Shown: positions 22,485 to 32,515 of the stretch, piece by piece
Position numbering within the stretch: the first letter of the stretch is position 1
Layout of the letters: each line of letters opens with the position of its first letter
NCBI GenBank assembly: GCA_949825065.1
Contig: OX463848.1
Span: forward strand, 28,277,549 to 28,341,548
Direction of reading: 5' to 3'
Length of the DNA stretch: 64,000 nucleotides
DNA from: Odontocerum albicorne
Taxonomy: Eukaryota; Arthropoda; Insecta; Trichoptera; Odontoceridae
Notes under the pieces: model-generated
What the model saw: only the letters and a program-made list of their open reading frames with translations
What the model was told of the DNA's origin: nothing
Database searches by the model: none
Position numbers and translations under genes: made by a program

Positions 22485-22608
22485 AACATCAATTGACACA
22501 GGCGTATACTCCTTCATATATATAAAAAAAACATATTTATTTTTCAAATATAACGACTGTTGTGAAATCCTATATATGAAGGAGTATACGCCAGTGTCAA
22601 GTGATGTT
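22485..22608. repeat. Foldback: 38-bp inverted repeat, 48-nt loop
   Basis: Left arm 22485-22522 (aacatcaattgacacaggcg...) and right arm 22571-22608 are reverse complements with two mismatches; the core is 'gcgtatactccttcatatat'. No ORF and no obvious target duplication, so it may be a small foldback element or an inverted duplication. Confidence 0.85.
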
Positions 22609-22794
22609 CACTTCATAGGATCTTGTTAGTTCCATTCATATGAGCGGCATCGGCACACTTGGTTGCCGCGTCCGTAGTTAATATTTTGAGTATACTAAAG
22701 CAACTCAGCTCAGGACTACTGTTATCTAGTGAGATATAATACTATGGAGTGAAACTATTTTACAACTAAACTACAAAGTTTACAACTAAATCAA

Positions 22795-23262
22795 TATTTA
22801 CAATAAGATGAGAATTATAGTAGTAAACGAGCGAATGATTTCATATTGTTTATAGTTAAGGCAATAACGTTGTGAAGGTTTAAAGACATTGTAATTTATT
22901 TTATCAAACACTGTTTATTCCACTTTTTTGTAACAGTATAACCCTACCGGTTTCAAGGCTTTCACCTCATATTCAGGGGAGCACAAACAAGACTAAATTA
23001 TGTTCGAACTTGTACCGATATACACGCTTCAACGGTTAGGGACATTCGGGTTGGGGACTGAGGGCTGAGGGAGACATGGGACGATTTTGGCCAGCAGCGG
23101 AGAGAGATTCAAATTCTTACATATCAGTAGTAACCTGTAGCGGTTGGCTCATTAGTGCCCTCGTGCGCCGAACTACTAAATTTATATAACAATAAACACG
23201 AAGATGAGGGGAACGCCTTGAAACCGGTAGGGTTATACCGTTATAAAAAAGTGGAATGAACG
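22795..23262. mobile_element. Penelope-like element remnant
   Basis: Starts with 'gcaataacgttgtgaaggtt' and 'gacattgtaatttatttta' flanking sequence, then 'caaacactgtttattccac', 'accctaccggtttcaaggct', 'ttcaggggagcacaaacaag' (minus-strand terminus with a hammerhead-like core at 22937-22986), then the 3' part of the coding region region (gttcgaacttgtaccgatat as in the copy at 29.3 kb). The right end repeats the terminus on the plus strand (gccttgaaaccggtagggtt). The GIY-YIG domain itself is lost from this copy, with only the sequence 3' of it remaining. Confidence 0.7.
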
Positions 23263-24546
23263 AATTATTTCAGTTTAAATGATGACCATCGATGTGGATA
23301 TAGTATACATATATTTTATAACAAGTTAATCTTACTCTGGTTAATAAAAGTAATTCAGTTATTAAGTATGGAAGTTTTATTAAGACTCAGCAGATAGGGA
23401 AGATTTGCGGGGAGGAATAGTTTTGTTTGTTTCTTAAAGATCAAAGGGAAAGTATTTAGAGAAGAGGAGAAAAATACATGTTCGATATCTCACTCTTCAT
23501 GGCCACACCCACACAAAGAAGATTTCCTAATATGGAGTCTGGCCAGATGGATAGGGGAACAACAATGTCAAAAATGTGTTCTAATTTTCTTCATTATTTT
23601 TTAGTATTTTGGTTTCTATGGATTTTGTACTGTTACCGACATACGAGTATACAAGTAAACTGTGAGAATGATTTATAAAGATTATTGTTGTTTAAACATC
23701 TCAGGTGGTCCTTAACTCCAGGTTCGATATTTTTTAGTTTTTCCTACATATGTAGTTTAATTTAGTTTATAAAATAAGTTAATTTTTTTACATTTTCTGT
23801 TTTTTAGTATGTTCGTACTATCCTGTAAATGTTTGTCGATACAGAAAATATTTTATTGATTAGCCAGTTTTCTTTCAAACTTATTATTTTTTTATGCGTC
23901 TATAGGGAACGTTTTATATTCAGTTGTACCAGTTGTTGATTTAATTTTCATGAAAGCTCTACGGTATTAGTGTTTGTCAGTCTCTTTGAGTTTATTCAGA
24001 CATTAAAAGAAGTAGATATTAGAAAATGTTAACTAAAAGATTCCATTAAATATTTACTTGGGTCGTGCGTTTACTTTTTAATGTTAGACTTATATTTATT
24101 TTCTTATTGATCAATAAATATCTCTATTTATTTTTATGTAGATTTTAAAGAATTTAAATGGAGGGAAAGTAAAAGTAAGGTTTCGAAGACAGCTTGAGAT
24201 TCTCCAAATAATCACAATTTTGCTTTGATTAGCCATAAATTGCATCCTTTGTATATTTTTTACAGGAAATTTCGAAAAGTATATTTTTTAAGCTTCCTTT
24301 TAGTTATTTTTTGTAATATATAATATAATAAATATATCGAAAATCGTTCTTTAATTTACGATATCATCATCATCACCATAAACAATTCATGTATAGTGAA
24401 TGTCATGAGAGTTTGCAAGTTTAGTGCGTAATATACAAAACGTGTCAGTGTATTTGTAAATATCTTTGCCGTAGTTGGTTGATGCGTTCAACTGACGTTT
24501 GAAGCGCGCGCGCAGTGTTTATTTGACGAAAAATACGGTGACCATA
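23263..24546. other. No gene seen
   Basis: AT-rich; ORF 23478-23678 unrecognised. TACGAGTA at 23642-23649. 24470-24545, less AT-rich, is the likely 5' flank or leader of the transposon that follows; no inverted terminus could be matched. Confidence 0.45.
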
Positions 24547-26183
24547 ATGTCTGAAGTTACGAAGTTAGGAAAATGAAGAGAATTGTGTGGACAGACTAAA
24601 GAAGTGGTTTTGAATGTTTATAATTACATCAAGAAATGACGGCACACCAGTGAGGAGGTAAATATTCATGATTTTTATTTATTCTTCAGTGTAGTAGTAG
24701 TTAAATTTTTTACAATATATATATAAATACCTAATACAATAAAAAAAAGTAAAGTTTAATTTATTTTTAAAAGATAATGTATTAAATTGACAATAATACA
24801 ATATCAGTTTAGCTTGCGATCATAAAAATTTATGCCATATTAGATATATAATAATAATTTTCGGCTAGGTATATGAAATTGTTTATGTTTTTGTGTACAA
24901 ACATTTTTTATCAAGAAGTTTTAATAATATTTTTTTCCTTTTTTTCAGAAAATGATTCTTATTAACGAAGTTTTGATGGCAACTGGGATATCGCCATCGC
25001 CAAAAACTATTAAAACGATAACATCTTCCTTTAACAAAAAACGGAAAAGGAGATGCCATTAGGTCTAAAAAAAAACGAGAAATCGACAAAAAGTATCTAT
25101 AAACAGTTTTGATGAATTTGTAATAAAGAGGTGTATATATGATTTAAACATTAAAGAAACAATGTTGCTTACAATCCCAAAATTATTTCCAGTGTTGCAA
25201 GAATCAATTAATTTTAATGGATCTGAGTCAACCCTGAGAAGAATAATAAAAAAATTGGAATTCGCTGGCATGCAACGCAAGATAATTTAAATATTTTGAG
25301 GGAAAAACCAGACATAGTATTTAAAAGAATATCATATTTAAGAGCAGTCAAACAATACCGAGAAGCAGGTAGAAGAATCGTGTACACGGATGAAACATAT
25401 GTTCATACTAGCCACGTGTCATCGAGAGCATGGAGCGATGAATCTGAAGAGGGACTTCGAAAGCCCATTTCAAAGGGATGCCGTTTCATTATTGTTTTAT
25501 TTATTTATTATTACACATGACAAGAAATATACACAATTTGAGAAATTGTACATGCTGGAAGTAAAAAGGTTTCATACCTAATGGTCTACTCATATACAAA
25601 TCTCACCAAAAAACTGGAGACTACCATGATGACATGAACTACAACAACTATCAGAAATGGCTTACGAAAAAACTTCTTCCCAACTGAGAACCTTTTCCCA
25701 ACGAGATCTGTGGTTGTAATTGATAACGCTTCATACCATAATAAAGTAATGAATCCTGCACCAACATCAAATTCCAAGAAAGTCGATATGATTCAATGGC
25801 TGACTCAGAGGAGTATCCCTTTTTCAAGTGAAATGCTTAAGCCAGAATTATATCGGTTAATCTTAAGACACAAAAGTGTATTCAAGGAATACGCCATCGA
25901 TAGGTTATTTCAGAATAATGGACACAATGTTTTACGGCTTTCACCCTACCATCCAGATCTCAACCCAATAGAAAAGGTTTGGGCTTATATCAAGGGATAT
26001 GTGGGCTCTAGAAACACTGATATGACGTTGAGTTCTGTCGAAAGGCTGGTCAAAGAGAAGGTTTCTTTGATTTCGAGCGACGAGTGGAGTAATGTTTGCC
26101 GGCATGTACAGGAAACGCAATTTAAATACTGGGAAAATAAAGTAGCTGTGGACAGTATTACTACTGAACTCAATCAATTTTGA
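24547..26183 (+). pseudogene. DD82E (Sailor-type) transposase with an intron
   Basis: Exon 1 from ATG 24547 (37 codons, two TGA stops) reads MSEVTKLGK, stop, RELCGQTKEVVLNVYNYIKK. It ends GAG at 24657, followed by GTAAAT. A T-rich tract and CAG at 24946-24948 precede exon 2, which resumes in phase with NEVLMATGISPSPKTIKTI, the helix-turn-helix region; so 24658-24948 looks like a phase-0 intron of 291 bp. Downstream pieces: FDEFVIKRCIYDLNIKETM, STLRRIIKKLEFAGMQR, IVYTDETYVHTSH (first Asp), VVIDNASYHNK (second Asp), HPDLNPIEKVWAYIKGYVG (Glu). Between the second Asp and the Glu I count 82 residues, the spacing that defines the DD82E/Sailor branch of Tc1/mariner relatives. Frameshifts lie near 25050 and 25510-25700. 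The last ORF (25710-26183) is intact. Termini not found. Confidence 0.85.
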
Positions 26184-26454
26184 ATAAATATCAATTCAAG
26201 CGACGATAGCGACGATTAATTGGTTTTAGTATTTATTAGTGTTAATTGTGTTTTCTTTGCCTATTGAATAAATAATTTGATTTTACGTTGACCATTGATT
26301 TCATTATTGTCATTAGGTACATACCTCAATCTGATATTATATTATTAGTATGGTAAGTAAGTATTTTATTAGAATAGAAAATATCAGATAAACAATATAT
26401 AATAATATATTACAAAATTCTAGTTTATTATTGTAAAATAAACTAGAATGGGAA

Positions 26455-26885
26455 AATAAAGACCTGGTGATTGATGGAAAATACCTTAGCCATTTGAGAT
26501 TTGCAGACGATACCGTTATATTCTCACAAAACCCGAATGATCTTCAGCACCAACTGCAAGAATTGGCAGAGGTCAGCAAAGGAGTTGGTTTAAAAATGAA
26601 TATTTCAAAAACCAAATATATGATGAACGGCTTTGCTACCCCAAAACCAATAAACGTAGATAGAAAGCCGCTAGAACTTGTCCAGGAATACGTGTATCTG
26701 GGCCAACTTACTTCGTTTGTAGGTGGGATATCAGAGGAAATAGCACGAAGGACAAAACTAGCGTGAAGCTCATTTGGACGTTTGAACAACATCTTCAAAA
26801 GTAATCTCCCAATATCCTTGAAGCGAAGGGTCTACAACCAGTGCATCTACATTGCATTCGATCCTAAGCACAGCATGTTCTAAAA
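26455..26885 (+). pseudogene. LINE reverse transcriptase with FADD motif
   Basis: An open frame from 26467 to 26766 reads IDGKYLSHLRFADDTVIFSQ, then LQELAEVSKGVGLKMNISKT and YVYLGQLTSFVGG. FADD is the catalytic motif of LINE reverse transcriptases; K-x2-LRFADD and GL-x-MN-x-SKTK are typical of the LINEs often mis-annotated as craniofacial development protein 2-like. After a TGA the same frame continues SSFGRLNNIFKSNLPISLKR, then RVYNQCI. Both ends are truncated. It could belong to family A or B below; the overlap is too short to say. Confidence 0.85.
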
Positions 26886-26889
26886 CTCC

Positions 26890-27152
26890 GCAGTGTTTTC
26901 TAAGACCTCATTTCCTATTCTGTCACATATTGTTTTCCTACGTATTCTACGTAAAGCTCACATTTTAACCGTATTTATCTTCCTTTCATCACTTTTTGCC
27001 ATATCTAAGTTTTGTTTACATATCCTAATGTTGGGACCAAATTTATTATGAGCTGCTAGGTTTGCTTTACTTGGAACCTTCCCTCCTTTGTAATCAACTT
27101 CGAAATAAATCGATAAGATAAAGATACAAATTTTTCGAGATGTCGGCATCAT
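26890..27152 (-). mobile_element. LINE family A, reverse transcriptase C-terminal region
   Basis: The minus strand reads NLDMAKSDERKINTVKM, stop, ALRRIRRKTICDRIGNEVLE. This matches the 'KxDxxKIN-x-V-x-MRALR...TxxDRIRNE' block seen at 17.9 and 57.6 kb. It is convergent with the LINE fragment on the plus strand just before it. Confidence 0.65.
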
Positions 27153-27784
27153 AAGTCAGACCACGTTGCACAACATTACAAAGGCCTCATACAATTGACA
27201 TAAAAAACCGCGTAAATTCTAAAAAAATATATTATTTGAACATTTGTTTGCGACTTCTGAATCGTTTCTATCGGCTATAAATTGACCTAAATACGCTAGA
27301 TTATACGAGCAGACATAATATTGATAGATATGTAGGAAATTAAACATTTTGTTAGTCGTATTGATGAAACTTAACTCTCAAGGGTTTAATATGTACATAA
27401 TGTTGATAACTCACGTATTTCAATTCAATTAAATGCAACGGCATTAATACTGCAGAACCCCATGGTTAATAATCAATAATAAATCAAACTACTGAAATTA
27501 GTTCTATCAATTAATTTAACAACTTAGGTCAGCCGTTTTGGCTTAAAAATCCTAAGGAGTAGACAAAATAAGAGTTTTGATTTTTTATTGATTTAAAATC
27601 AATCAATTCTTTATATTATGATTATATACAACTTCTTAATAATGATGCGCATTGTGCGATGTTATATATTTTAAAAATTTCTTTATGGTGTAGAGATTTG
27701 AACACTTACCCAATCCACCACAAAGCAGATAGAGCATTTGGTATGTGTTGCTACAGTAAAATATAAAATATTTCCCGAGTTGAC
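27153..27784. other. No gene seen
   Basis: AT-rich spacer; ORF 27636-27845 overlaps the start of the next LINE on the opposite strand and is a shadow reading. Confidence 0.45.
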
Positions 27785-28300
27785 TAAGTGCGTAACAATG
27801 AGGTTCACAGACGCATGAAAAAGACAAAGAAGTACTCATTTGCATTAAGAGAAGATGAGAATACTTAAGGCATTTATTTATTTATTTAATTCCTAATTGT
27901 TAAATAATCTGACAGATTTATTGCCAGATGGCAATCTCTTCCAGCAAACCCGGTCGCAAAAAATATTCAAGTGATTATTCTCCTTCACAAAATTTATGAA
28001 CAATAAATACTGTAAAAATAAAAATAAGAAATATATCAAAGGAAAAGGAAAGGATGGTTGAGTGAAGAGAAAAATCAGAGAGGTATTTCATGAAAGGAAA
28101 CAAATATGAAATCATACAAATCATATTGCAGGGAAAATACACGGAAAACGAAGTTTAGGAAGAAGACGAGACTCCTGGCTGAAGAACTTAAGAGATTGGT
28201 TTCACTAGCACGGATACATTGTTCAGAGCAGTTACAGACAAAGTTAAAATGCCCATAATTGCCAACCTCCAACGTGGAGAGAAACGTTAAGAAGACACTT
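27785..28300 (+). mobile_element. LINE family B, 3' end, interrupted
   Basis: The first part (27785-27867) reads NEEVHRRMKKTKKYSFALRE and stops at 'tacttaaggcat'. The second part (28086-28300) resumes FMKGNKYEIIQIILQGKIHG, KRSLGRRRDSWLKNLRDWF, then after a shift DTLFRAVTDKVKMPIIANLQ. Together they repeat the order seen at 19.3 kb without the interruption. The gap is filled by a minus-strand LINE family C tail (separate entry). Confidence 0.75.
27868..28085 (-). mobile_element. LINE family C 3' UTR, inserted in family B
   Basis: Starts with a (ttta)n run, then 'gacagatttattgccagatg', 'gcaatctcttccagcaaacc', and later 'ttcaagtgattattctcctt' and 'ggaaaaggaaaggatgg'. These match, in order, the 3' UTR of the family C copy at 50.08-50.35 kb. 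It is a short 5'-truncated insertion, oriented opposite to its host LINE. Confidence 0.75.
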
Positions 28301-28615
28301 TAGGGTAAAATGAAATTAAAATCAACAATTTTTTCTGTAGAAAATTACATTTATTTTACAACGTATTCAAGGATGAACATTGAGTGTATTTTTTCCCAAC
28401 GTTCATTCCAGTTTTTTTATATTCACCGGCAAAACGAACATTTAATTGAATTTTGTGTTTTTCTGCAGATGGTGATATTTTTTCTAAGGCATAACAAAAT
28501 TAATCAAGAAATCACAAAGTTTTCTATAAAATACAAATAATATAATAATATAATTTTCTAATCAATTAGAAATCAAGGGACACAAAAAAATTATATCGTA
28601 TAACGGAGTATTGCC
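28301..28615. other. No gene seen
   Basis: AT-rich; the ORF at 28310-28540 is hydrophobic low-complexity. Confidence 0.45.
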
Positions 28616-28960
28616 ACTAAGGTAAATTGACATACCACAAACATCCCATCACGCCATTTCCCTGTGAGATAAATAGAGAAAACAGAGCGCCAATCTTTTC
28701 TATCACGACATGATCTCTTAACCTCCACATTCATGCAATTTCTCATACATTGCATTCTCTTTCCTTTACTCTTTAGCTTTCTTTCATTCAATATTTAATT
28801 GCTTTGACCCAAATATAGTTTTATCAGTCGTCTATTATCACGACTTCCATATGTTTAACCGGTTTTTCGTCACCCATCTGTTCAATATGTTCAAACCGCT
28901 CCAACGTGGTCTTTTTCACCCAACTTAATACATTAGTTTTTAACTCATATTAGTCTTTAA
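28616..28960 (-). mobile_element. LINE family A, 3' end
   Basis: The minus strand reads MNVEVKRSCRDRKDWRSVFS, then IYLTGKWRDGMF, preceded by NERKLKSKGKRMQCMRNC. This is the best-preserved C-terminus of family A in the window (open for 66 codons, 28791-28591) and is the reference for the other fragments. Confidence 0.7.
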
Positions 28961-29174
28961 TATTGGAAAATAAAAGGTATTACATAAGCTCAGACTATAG
29001 TAACAATTCACAAAATATATGAAACACGATCTCTACGATACTTTTTTATTTATTTATTTATATTTTTTACAATTCAAAATGCAAAGCACTCTCACACCTA
29101 ACTAGGCGTATGCTTGCCTAAAGTAGGTAGGTAATTTACATAAAACTAAAATAAAATCTAAATAAAATAAAAAC

Positions 29175-29760
29175 CAAAGAAACATATTTAATTGTAATTT
29201 ATTTTTATCAAACACTGTTTATTCCACTTTTTTATGACGGTATAACCCTACCGGTTTCAAGGCTTTCACCTCATCTTCAGGGGAGCGCAAATAAGACTAA
29301 ATGCTGTTCGAACTGGCACCGATATACACGCTTCAACGGTTGGGGGCTGGGGGTGAGGAAGGCACGAGACGATTTCGGCCAAGAGCGGAGAGATTTTGGG
29401 GAAATAACTGTTCAACAGATGTTCCGATCGGTGTACTGATTTAGAAATTTCTAGGGCCTCTAATCTGTCCAATTTATTTCCGTTATCACTGATATGTAAG
29501 AATTTGGCATCATCGATAGAAAAAGTATGATTCTCGCGGTGACAATGATTAGCCATTTCAGAATAAATTAGAGGATTTGTTAAGGCGGATTTGTGTTCAC
29601 GAAATCTCTTTTCAAAAGATCTTCCTGTCTTTCCTATATAAAAATGATCACAGTCAGCACATAAAAGTTTATACACACCACTGTTGCTAAGTACTCTATT
29701 TTTGCCTTTCCCATTAAATAAGAGAACAACATAAAACATATTTAAAGTATAAAACATCAT
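29175..29760 (-). pseudogene. Penelope-like retroelement with GIY-YIG endonuclease domain
   Basis: A 164-codon minus-strand frame (29760-29266) contains SNSGVYKLLCADCDHFYIGK, TGRSFEKRFREHKSAL and, later, NKLDRLEALEISK. Numbered from its first Met: GVY at 28-30, a C-x2-C pair at 34 and 37, YIG at 41-43, Arg 47 and Glu 101. A GIY-YIG nuclease with cysteines between the GVY and YIG motifs is the hallmark of Penelope-like elements, where it follows the reverse transcriptase and cuts target DNA. The reverse transcriptase is missing: the copy is 5'-truncated just above 29710. The frame itself has no stop. At its 3' side the ORF runs into the terminal repeat (29175-29288), which is shared with copies at 19.0, 22.9, 38.8 and 60.4 kb. 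Confidence 0.9.
29241..29288 (-). ncRNA. Hammerhead ribozyme-like motif in Penelope terminus
   Basis: Read on the minus strand: CTCCC, core CTGAAGA, one extra T, stem II GAGG (loop TGAAAG) CCTT, then GAAACCGGTA and GGG. CUGANGA and GAAA are the two conserved hammerhead blocks. ACC/GGU gives a three-pair stem III with no loop, and CCC/GGG starts stem I; cleavage would fall after ...CCGGUA. Penelope-like elements are known to carry such minimal hammerheads. The extra T between the core and stem II and the lack of a stem III loop make activity of a monomer doubtful. Confidence 0.6.
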
Positions 29761-30404
29761 TATTATAAAATAAAGAAGTATAAAAAATTAAAATGATCCC
29801 ACCATAATCCCATTATATGATGGATAACGTCATTTAAATTAGAAACATTAATATTCCAAAGGATCATTCACTTATTAGTATTACTTTAAATGCCACTTAT
29901 CAATCCACCACAAAGTTTAAGGAAAAGGGAACTTCTTGGATTTAGAGGATAGGAAGTAGTAAGATAGCCTTAGTTCACTCCCTTTCTACCTCATAATTGA
30001 CAACTTGATAGCAAATGTCACTTTTACAAAACTGGGTTATAGAATTGGCATGAATAAGACCAGCATCATATGCTGTGCTAGTGATACATGTGATGAAAAT
30101 CTGTAGAGAATGTTCTACCTTGTATCTGAGAAATACAACATGAAAATTAGTGAAAATGTCAAGTGTAGAATGACACCTAAATAGAACCAATCAAATTTAT
30201 GCTAACAATTGACAACAAATCATAAAGCGAGTGTGCAATGAAAGAAGAGGACAGGTAAATATAGCCTATGAAATATCAGAGTTCCTCAATGATGTCGTTT
30301 GGGAGAAATAAACACATTGAATCTTAAAAAATATGTATACAGCCGATAATATGTGTACGGTCGATAATGTCCTGTTTTCGGTCACATTTTACACAAAAAA
30401 AAGA
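29761..30404. other. No gene seen
   Basis: AT-rich; an ORF at 29975-30190 (minus) resembles nothing known. Confidence 0.45.
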
Positions 30405-30650
30405 CATGGAAAATTTAAGTCATTGGTAATGTAGAGGGTCGTAGAAGCAGCGTTAGTTCACCTATGCGCTGGCGCGATAAGGTAAAGGGTGCTAAGGGCC
30501 TGCCTTTGTCACAAGCTCTGCGAATAGCAGAGTGCTGGGAGCACCGGAAAAAATGTGCACGACACCTTGTAGTTTCAGTTTGACTCACGCTCTTCAGCAT
30601 TGAGGTTACGGTGCAGATGAGATTGAAATCATAGCTTATTCATCAGATTT
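30405..30650 (+). mobile_element. LINE family E, ORF2 C-terminus and 3' end
   Basis: The plus strand reads EGRRSVSSPMRWRDKVKGAK, then GLPLSQALRIAECWEHRKKC and ARHLVVSV before a TGA. The pattern GRR-x-R/V-x-SP-x-RW-x-D, L-x-A-x-RIAE-x-W is a LINE ORF2 C-terminus. The 3' sequence 'cgctcttcagcattgaggtt' recurs at 33.87 kb and, inverted, at 56.4 kb. This copy is 5'-truncated. Confidence 0.7.
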
Positions 30651-30699
30651 ACATAATAGTAAATCAGAGATGATGTGCAACACTGAAGACATTGTAAGA

Positions 30700-30905
30700 T
30701 GGGATATAAAAAGAAGATGATACTAGAACGAACAAGTAAAAAAAGGAAGCTACAAGAATTTCTTATACCATTTTTCAAAACATCCCTTCTGACAACATAC
30801 CACCAGGCAGACCAATCAAAAGATGTAAAGATAGTTGACAGTTCACATTCTTGGGAAGTTCAGAATACATAACAGAAAGTTGACATATACAAAGAAACAG
30901 AAGAA
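30700..30905 (+). mobile_element. Possible LINE C-terminal fragment
   Basis: The only recognisable element is PPGRPIKRCKDS, resembling the GRP-x-KRW-x-D block near LINE ORF2 C-termini. No second motif supports it. Confidence 0.3.
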
Positions 30906-30906
30906 G

Positions 30907-31035
30907 ATATTTTAGATGCAAAGACGACCTCGGTGACCTTGTTTATTCGACGCTTGACTTCCATTTGGGGGGTTCGGGTATGATTCCCAATGGTATTTAA
31001 AAGAACAATTGAAAAGTGCTCCAGTATACTAGACT
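30907..31035 (+). mobile_element. SINE head
   Basis: 'gacgacctcggtgaccttgt' is the best-preserved A-box region of this SINE, followed by 'gggggttcgggtatgattcc' (B box) and 'caatggtattta'. It fades after the 'ccagtatactagac' block; the tail is missing. Confidence 0.75.
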
Positions 31036-31102
31036 TTGTTTGCTAGTAATATTCGTACGCGCTATGTAGGCTTACAAATACGCGCGATAACGAACTGCGA
31101 GT

Positions 31103-31560
31103 TTTGTGCCTATTCCAATGGTTCTGTGGGAACCACGGTCGTCGCTAAATATTGTCGCATACATACGGTCAATGACCGATGAGATTTACTTCCTCGACAA
31201 ATTTAAATAGACAGTCCGAAGTTCATACGCCGGCGATTCAAGTCCAAAGGTCACATGCCCGACATGAGGCCGGCCGCGCATCGCGCCGCATTCCATACTA
31301 GAAAGAGAACGCATCACGCTGTCTCGCCGGTTCCGTAAATAGATTGTTACCTACAATACTATTTACGATATCTACAATACTTCAATTGACCATTTCTGCA
31401 CGCACAGAAGCGAGATAAAAGTATATCGCGGGCGCACTCCCGCGCCCATTCTGAAATATTATAAATACCTACGTACTATCAAATAAAACATTAATTCACT
31501 CTCTCCTTCCGCATTGCGATTTAACGTGTTTTATTTATTTACCAACAACTACTATCATCA
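31103..31560 (+). mobile_element. Solo-LTR-like repeat, copy 1
   Basis: A G/C-richer block shared with 53898-54392. Shared landmarks in order: 'ttctgtgg', 'cggtcgtcgct', 'catacggtcaa', 'agaaagagaacgcatc', 'cgctgtctcgccg', 'cgcacagaagcgagataa', 'gcgggcgcactcccgcgccc', then TATAAATA at 31460-31467 and AATAAA at 31482-31487. A TATA box closely followed by a polyadenylation signal, and TGT...TCATCA-like ends, suggest an LTR without its internal region. No target duplication is visible, so the ends are approximate and another repeat type remains possible. Confidence 0.55.
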
Positions 31561-32434
31561 TCTCTTCAAATAAGAAGCATTCCGCTAAAGTTCTAAGCTC
31601 GAAGGCTCGGTTAATAGGGCCGACGATAATGTCACGCTCTTTATGGTCAAATCACTTATTTGAATACGCTGAAGAGTTACTATTCAAATGCATGAATGTA
31701 TGTAATTAAATAGATAGTAAAAAATACTACCCATATACGATAGAGAAATGCTTCGCAAGTGTTTATTAGAAATTAATTGGGTTCACGTAGCATTTACAAT
31801 CTGCAAATTTAATGCAATTTTAAACGGTTTTATTTGTTTACTTTAATAACAGTGTGGCAATTCTGAGCACGGACTCCACTTCAATCTATTTTGACGTATA
31901 TTTGAAATTAAGTTTGTACAATTATGATGTCGCAGATAATTCGGTTAGATTGTCTAAAACAGAGAACGTCAAAATAGGATTCGCAGTCCCCAGAGAATTT
32001 TGAAATCTAATATTTCAAACTCTTGATTGCAATTAACTAATTACCTTATTAATTAACAATTTGTACCTTATTTCTTTGGTACTATGGAAGCTCGAGCCCG
32101 AAACCCTCGAGTGAAAGACAAGTTTCATGTAAATAAGGCTATATGGTCAAGGTCACCAGTAGAGTGTTACGACTGTGATGAAAGCAAAGGATCAGATTTA
32201 CTATTTCGCTACTTCCATCTTTTGTCTATGATTGTGTAGAATATTTATGCTTTTCTTATGAATGGTGTATAAGACAGAGTGGTTAAAATCAATTTTCAAT
32301 GTTTATGATATACCAAAATACTCAATATATTGATTTAAAAATTAACCTGACTGATGTTCACTGAATGATATTCGAAAAATACACATTGAATATTTTTTTT
32401 TAAATATATATCTTGGTATATAATTTAAAAAAAT
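31561..32434. other. No gene seen
   Basis: Flank of the LTR-like repeat. No primer-binding site or gag-like reading was recognised directly after it, which supports a solo copy. Confidence 0.45.
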
Positions 32435-32515
32435 ATATCTTGGTACCAACGGCAATGAAAATTCTTGGAAATAACAACCCGTGTCGGAAGACAGACGTCT
32501 TACCAACTAGTTCCA
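32435..32515 (-). mobile_element. SINE head fragment
   Basis: 'ggtaccaacggcaatgaaaa', 'acaacccgtgtcggaagaca' and 'gacgtcttaccaactag' are the reverse complement of the SINE's B-box and A-box region (ctagttggtaagacg). Confidence 0.65.

Noticed and set aside
25941..26177. Minus-strand ORFs within the Sailor-type gene
   Set aside because: Shadow frames of the conserved plus-strand transposase.
29266..29760. Host GIY-YIG nuclease gene
   Set aside because: The C-x2-C pair between the GVY and YIG motifs, the shared terminal repeat and further copies nearby show that it is a Penelope-like element.
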